9,188 nt of DNA from Spirochaetaceae bacterium. GTDB lineage: Bacteria > Spirochaetota > Spirochaetia > SZUA-6 > Fen-1364. The first letter of the stretch is position 1, and each line of letters begins with the position of its first letter. Positions 6,248 through 9,188 of the stretch are shown here, piece after piece. Position numbers and translations under genes: made by a program. The notes below the pieces were generated by a model that saw nothing but the letters and a program-made list of their open reading frames with translations, searched no databases and was not told the origin of the DNA. Location: positions 17,806 to 26,993 of the forward strand of contig PMDT01000163.1 in NCBI GenBank assembly GCA_003154555.1, written 5' to 3'.

Positions 6248-7212
6248 CGGATTTTCTTCTCGAACCGGGCGAGCGAGCGCGGCAATCCATCATCAGCGGA
6301 CACGCGCGCGAACTCGAGCGCCGCGACGCCGAAAAGTCTCTCCCGATTGGATTCGTCGGTGGGCATGGAGATGAATCGCCCGCCGGGCAATTCCGCGGCG
6401 ATACGGGGATAGAAGACCTGGTCGTGTATCTTATCCCCGGTGCCGTTCAGGACAAAGACTTCGCGCTGAATCGTCCCGAGCCTGCCGAGCAGCTCAAAGT
6501 CCCACGCCGCGTGGGCCGCCGTCTTCCACTTCCACACGTCCGCCCCGTAGACAAATGCATAAGCCCGTTCCTTCTGTCTCGGCTCCTGCATGTCGCCGAG
6601 CATGGCGCGTGCGACCAGCGGGCGGAGCAGGCGCAGCAGTGCCACGGGGGCGATGGGAGCGACAAAGCGCAGAAACACCTTCGGAAACCACAGCGCATGC
6701 ATGGGATCGGCGACGACCACCGTCGGTGCGTCGAGACTTCGCTCCATGAGACCCTGCAGAACAATCGCCGCGCCCCAGCAGGGGGCAATCAACAGGAAGT
6801 CGCCGGACCGTGGAAGCCCGATGTGATCAAGTGCCTGCTGGATGTCGCGCGCGCTTCGGCTGACGCTCATGTCGGCGCCGCCTGCGATCCTGCTGCTCGA
6901 CTTCTCCCGTGTTTCCACGTAATAAAGCTCGGCGCGGCCCCGGAGCGCCGCGTAGAAATCCTGGAAGCCTTCCGGCGTCGCGCCGAATCCCGGTACCATC
7001 ACGACGGGCCTTCGCGCAGCGGGATCATCGCACGGCACGTGGAGGACGCGGATCCACCCGCCCTCGACCGGCACGTCCATCTCATCGACGGAGCCCGGAG
7101 ACCCGAAGCTCGGTGCGGGCCGATCCGCGTCCTGGATCATTTCTTCGACACGCTGCGCGTCGGCAGGGGCGACGGTGAGAGCTTGTGCGAAAAGATCGTC
7201 GGAAGCGTGCAT
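6244..7212 (-). CDS. Alpha/beta-hydrolase-fold protein with Cys nucleophile position and no evident catalytic His
   Basis: This 322-residue protein has no signal peptide and is probably cytoplasmic. The fold is indicated by the oxyanion-type segment VVMVPGFGATPEGFQDFY (70-87), the nucleophile-elbow strand FLLIAPCWGAAIVLQG (139-154), a cap-like hydrophobic stretch (about 172-206, FPKVFLRFVAPIAPVALL) and the acid-bearing strand VFVLNGTGD (252-260). The elbow reads A-P-C-W-G, so Cys145 replaces the usual Ser, as in dienelactone hydrolases and PHA synthases. D260 is a good acid candidate. The stretch where a catalytic His normally follows (FISMPTDESNRERLFG, 280-295) has none, and the last His in the protein is H263. 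The enzyme may be non-canonical or inactive. Substrate unknown. It precedes the FTR1 gene by 38 bp on the same strand and faces the Lnt-like gene. The ATG at 7212 lacks a clear Shine-Dalgarno, so the exact start is less sure. Confidence 0.82.
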   Translation of the reverse strand: MHASDDLFAQALTVAPADAQRVEEMIQDADRPAPSFGSPGSVDEMDVPVEGGWIRVLHVPCDDPAARRPVVMVPGFGATPEGFQDFYAALRGRAELYYVETREKSSSRIAGGADMSVSRSARDIQQALDHIGLPRSGDFLLIAPCWGAAIVLQGLMERSLDAPTVVVADPMHALWFPKVFLRFVAPIAPVALLRLLRPLVARAMLGDMQEPRQKERAYAFVYGADVWKWKTAAHAAWDFELLGRLGTIQREVFVLNGTGDKIHDQVFYPRIAAELPGGRFISMPTDESNRERLFGVAALEFARVSADDGLPRSLARFEKKIR

Positions 7213-7252
7213 GCACGGATGCTACGGATGAAGCTCGTCGAAATCAAGGTGC

Positions 7253-7276
7253 GGAATATTCCACTTCGGTGAAGTG
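7253..7276. promoter_or_regulatory. Two adjoining palindromes in the divergent intergenic region
   Basis: The 118 bp between the divergent hydrolase and Lnt-like genes contain GGAATATTCC (7253-7262), a perfect 10-bp palindrome. It overlaps by one base CACTTC-GGT-GAAGTG (7262-7276), a 6-bp-arm dyad. Their placement between two divergent genes suits a shared operator or promoter element, and the AATATT core stands out from the GC-rich background. No convincing -35/-10 pair was found, so function is uncertain. Confidence 0.35.
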
Positions 7277-7319
7277 AAACGCGCGGCAGCCGCGTCACAT
7301 CCAGTGTTCACATCACCAC

Positions 7320-7325
7320 AGGAGG
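7320..7325 (+). promoter_or_regulatory. Ribosome binding site of the Lnt-like gene
   Basis: A full AGGAGG lies 5 nt before the ATG at 7331. It decides the start: the frame is open to an earlier ATG at 7274, but that one has no such site and would add 19 residues, MKRAAAASHPVFTSPQEGF, unlike a membrane-protein start. Confidence 0.85.
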
Positions 7326-7330
7326 GTTTC

Positions 7331-8809
7331 ATGGATACCCCACGATTCTGGCGGATCTTCCGGCCGTGGCTTTTGCTCGTCATCGGGGCCGTGTGTTTCG
7401 CATTCGTCGGCTGGCGATTCAACGTGGCATTCGCCGCATGGATCTCGGCCGCGCTCCTCATCCGGTACTTCCGCGACCAGAAACGCTGGTACGCCGCACT
7501 GCCCGCGGTGCTCGCGCTGGCTGTCGCTTCATTCGTGCAGATGAATGGCGGATGGGACCTGGATCCCTGGATGATCTACACATTCAGCTTCCTGCGCGCC
7601 GCGGCATTCCTCGGGGCCCTCTTCTTCGACCGCGCGCTCCGCGGCCGCCTGCCGCGATGGGCGTCCACGCTCGTTTATCCCTCCGTGTATCTCGCACTCG
7701 ACTATCTCATCACGCTCACGCCGCTGGGAAGCGTCATGTCGGTCTCGGCAACGCAGATGGGCTTCCCCGCCGTGAGCCAGGTCGCCTCGCTGTTCGGCAT
7801 CTGGGGCATCGGCTTCCTCATCGGGTGGCTGGCGTCAGTGGCCAATACGCTCTGGGAGAGCCGCCGCGATCCGGCCGCCGTGAAGAGGCTCGCGGTCGTG
7901 GCAGGCTCCGTGGCGCTCGTGCTGCTCGCCTTTGGCAGCGCGCGCTATTCGCTCGCACGGCCCTCCGCGCCGACGGTTCGCGTCGGCTCGGTCACCGTCG
8001 CGCATCCCCGGGACTACTGGGCCTGGATCGACCAGTCCACGCCGCGCGCGCTTGTGGCCGGGTACACCACGGAGCTTTCCGGCATCCAGGAGCAGCTCAT
8101 GGCCCAGAGCGAGCGTGCGGCGGCCGCCGGCGCGCGCATCATCTTCTGGTCGGAGGGCAATCTCGTTCTCACGGAGGACAATGAGAAGGCATTCATGGAT
8201 CGGGCAGCGCAATTCGCCCGCAGCCACGCGGTCTACTTTGCCCCCGCCATGGTCGTGCTTCGCTACGGGCAGACAATCAGCGACAACAAGATCGTGATGT
8301 TCGCGCCTGACGGCACGCGGGCATTCACCTACGTAAAGACGATGTCGTGGTACCCCACGGGCTCCGACGGCGTGCTGAAGACCGTCGACACGCCGTATGG
8401 CAGGATCGGCGCCGCCATTTGCTTCGACATGGACTTCCCGTCGTTCATCCACAAGCTCGGTGCGCTGCGCGCCGACATCGTGCTCGTGCCCGCATTCGAC
8501 CGGGAGCGGATCAGGCCGTACCACACGGAGGTCGGGCTCCTGCGCGGCCTGGAAAACGGCTTCTCCGTCGTGCGCCAGACGAACGACGGCACATCGATGG
8601 CCATCGACGGCTCAGGGCGCGTGCTCGCGCGGCAGGAGTTTTTCGAGACGAGCGACCGGCTGATGCTCTCTGACGTGCCGACGCGCCGGGTGCCATCACT
8701 CTACGCGGTCATCGGCGAATGGTTTGCGTACGCGGGAATGTTACTCGCCCTCGTCCTGGTTCTCTGGGCGGTCGTCGGCGGCGCGCGCGTCGGTCAAACC
8801 CGCGCGTGA
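7331..8809 (+). CDS. Apolipoprotein N-acyltransferase-like (Lnt-type) membrane protein with nitrilase domain
   Basis: This 492-residue protein is close to the length of E. coli Lnt (512). It has an N-terminal membrane part with roughly six hydrophobic segments (about 13-28, 31-45, 55-70, 80-99, 150-172, 186-203), a nitrilase-like domain (about 215-450) that should face the periplasm, and a C-terminal helix (465-484), the Lnt layout. The Glu-Lys-Cys triad is visible as E275 (IIFWSEGN), K336 (TYVKTMSW) and C364 (AAICFDMDFP). RGLENGFSVVRQTNDG (405-420) matches the R..EN.....R.TN.G segment of the family. Lnt adds the third acyl chain to lipoproteins, using phospholipid as donor. This copy lacks the PFGEYVP loop that normally follows the lysine and has C-F-D for C-Y-E, so it may be a paralogue with a different acceptor. 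It is divergent from the hydrolase and convergent with the carbamoyltransferase, so probably monocistronic. Confidence 0.88.
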   Translation: MDTPRFWRIFRPWLLLVIGAVCFAFVGWRFNVAFAAWISAALLIRYFRDQKRWYAALPAVLALAVASFVQMNGGWDLDPWMIYTFSFLRAAAFLGALFFDRALRGRLPRWASTLVYPSVYLALDYLITLTPLGSVMSVSATQMGFPAVSQVASLFGIWGIGFLIGWLASVANTLWESRRDPAAVKRLAVVAGSVALVLLAFGSARYSLARPSAPTVRVGSVTVAHPRDYWAWIDQSTPRALVAGYTTELSGIQEQLMAQSERAAAAGARIIFWSEGNLVLTEDNEKAFMDRAAQFARSHAVYFAPAMVVLRYGQTISDNKIVMFAPDGTRAFTYVKTMSWYPTGSDGVLKTVDTPYGRIGAAICFDMDFPSFIHKLGALRADIVLVPAFDRERIRPYHTEVGLLRGLENGFSVVRQTNDGTSMAIDGSGRVLARQEFFETSDRLMLSDVPTRRVPSLYAVIGEWFAYAGMLLALVLVLWAVVGGARVGQTRA

Positions 8810-8824
8810 GGATCCGGCGGCACC

Positions 8825-9188
8825 CTACAGTGTGCGGTTGTCCAGCCGGTCGAGAAGAGTCGAAAGAGTCGCGCGCGCATCCGCCATGCGGCTCGTGAAT
8901 ATCATGGCAGCGATGATGTAGGGCTTGAAGCTCGCCTGCCGGTACAGCGGACCGCGGAACTTCTCGAAAACATCGGCGGCAACCTCCCCGCGCGGGCAGC
9001 TCACGCCGCTGATGTCCGCCGGCAGGCAGTGCAGGTAGGTGGCGTCATTCGTGCCGCGCATGAGCGCCGTCGTGCATTCCCAGTCGGCGAACCGAGCGTT
9101 GTTGTCCAGGCACCGCTTCTCCAGCTCCTGCAGCTTCTGCCTGTCGCCCGTCTCCACGATCCTCGTGCGCTCCTCCATCACGGAGAAG
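8825..9188 (-). CDS. YgeW-type knotted carbamoyltransferase, C-terminal fragment
   Basis: This gene enters from the right edge, and only its last 120 or so codons are visible. The fragment contains VMEERTRIVETGD, NNARFADWECT, YLHCLPADISGVSC, GEVAADVFE and FKPYIIAAMI. The HCLPADI motif is the aspartate/ornithine carbamoyltransferase signature, in which the His-Cys-Leu-Pro residues line the active site. The extended ADISGVSC-GEV form and the DWECT segment resemble the YgeW/knotted carbamoyltransferase family, whose reaction is unsettled but which sits with purine and amino-acid catabolic genes in several bacteria. Ordinary ornithine or putrescine carbamoyltransferases are less likely on this wording. 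The reading frame runs past the GTG-ATG at 9181-9176 to the window edge, and VMEERT is an internal family segment, so I treat the gene as 5'-truncated by the window. It converges with the Lnt-like gene, with 15 bp between stop codons. Confidence 0.85.
   Translation of the reverse strand, partial: FSVMEERTRIVETGDRQKLQELEKRCLDNNARFADWECTTALMRGTNDATYLHCLPADISGVSCPRGEVAADVFEKFRGPLYRQASFKPYIIAAMIFTSRMADARATLSTLLDRLDNRTL

Noticed and set aside
6241..7272. 343-residue open frame on the plus strand
   Set aside because: It is antisense to the alpha/beta hydrolase, whose fold motifs are clear; the plus-strand product is His/Arg/Asp-rich with no domain.
8825..9181. A free-standing small protein starting at the GTG-ATG near 9181-9176
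   Set aside because: The frame stays open to the window edge, and the residues at this point match an internal segment of the carbamoyltransferase family, so it is a gene cut by the window rather than a short gene.
1..9188. CRISPR arrays, tRNA or rRNA genes, insertion sequences, phage attachment sites
   Set aside because: No direct-repeat array with spacers, cloverleaf, transposase motif or terminal inverted repeats was seen on reading both strands.

Overview
This is a GC-rich, densely coding stretch of a bacterial chromosome. It holds six protein genes (two cut by the window edges) plus a very large multidomain gene that fills almost half the window. No tRNA, rRNA, CRISPR array, insertion sequence or phage gene was seen. 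The organism is most likely an envelope-bearing (diderm) bacterium, because an apolipoprotein N-acyltransferase-like membrane protein is present. A GC-rich spirochaete or a deltaproteobacterial-type lineage would fit, but the sequence alone does not settle the phylum.

Left block, plus strand (1-5169). The end of a FecCD-type iron/siderophore ABC permease overlaps its FecE-type ATPase by ATGA. The ATPase overlaps by 8 bp the GTG start I prefer for a protein of about 1407 residues. That protein reads as three parts: an N-terminal RelE/ParE/HigB-like toxin-fold domain (about 1-95), a complete UvrD-like SF1 helicase/ATPase core of the type seen in TRANK1-like proteins (about 172-700), and a long TPR-like helical-repeat arm (about 728-1400). 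It is the most unusual item here.

Middle block, minus strand (5177-7212). An alpha/beta-hydrolase-fold protein with a cysteine at the nucleophile position and no visible catalytic histidine is followed by an FTR1/EfeU-family iron permease. The permease has its own probable promoter, and an inverted repeat that could be a metalloregulator operator lies over its start codon. The permease converges with the giant gene 7 bp away. Two separate iron-uptake routes (an ABC importer and FTR1) therefore flank the fusion gene.

Right block (7331-9188). An Lnt-like protein with a nitrilase-type Glu-Lys-Cys triad is transcribed divergently from the hydrolase, across a 118-bp intergenic region that carries two small palindromes. 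It converges with the C-terminal part of a YgeW-type knotted carbamoyltransferase that runs off the right edge.

There are no gene-free stretches over 300 bp. The best candidate for an undescribed system is the RelE-like/SF1/TPR fusion. Its link to the iron operon may be simple adjacency.
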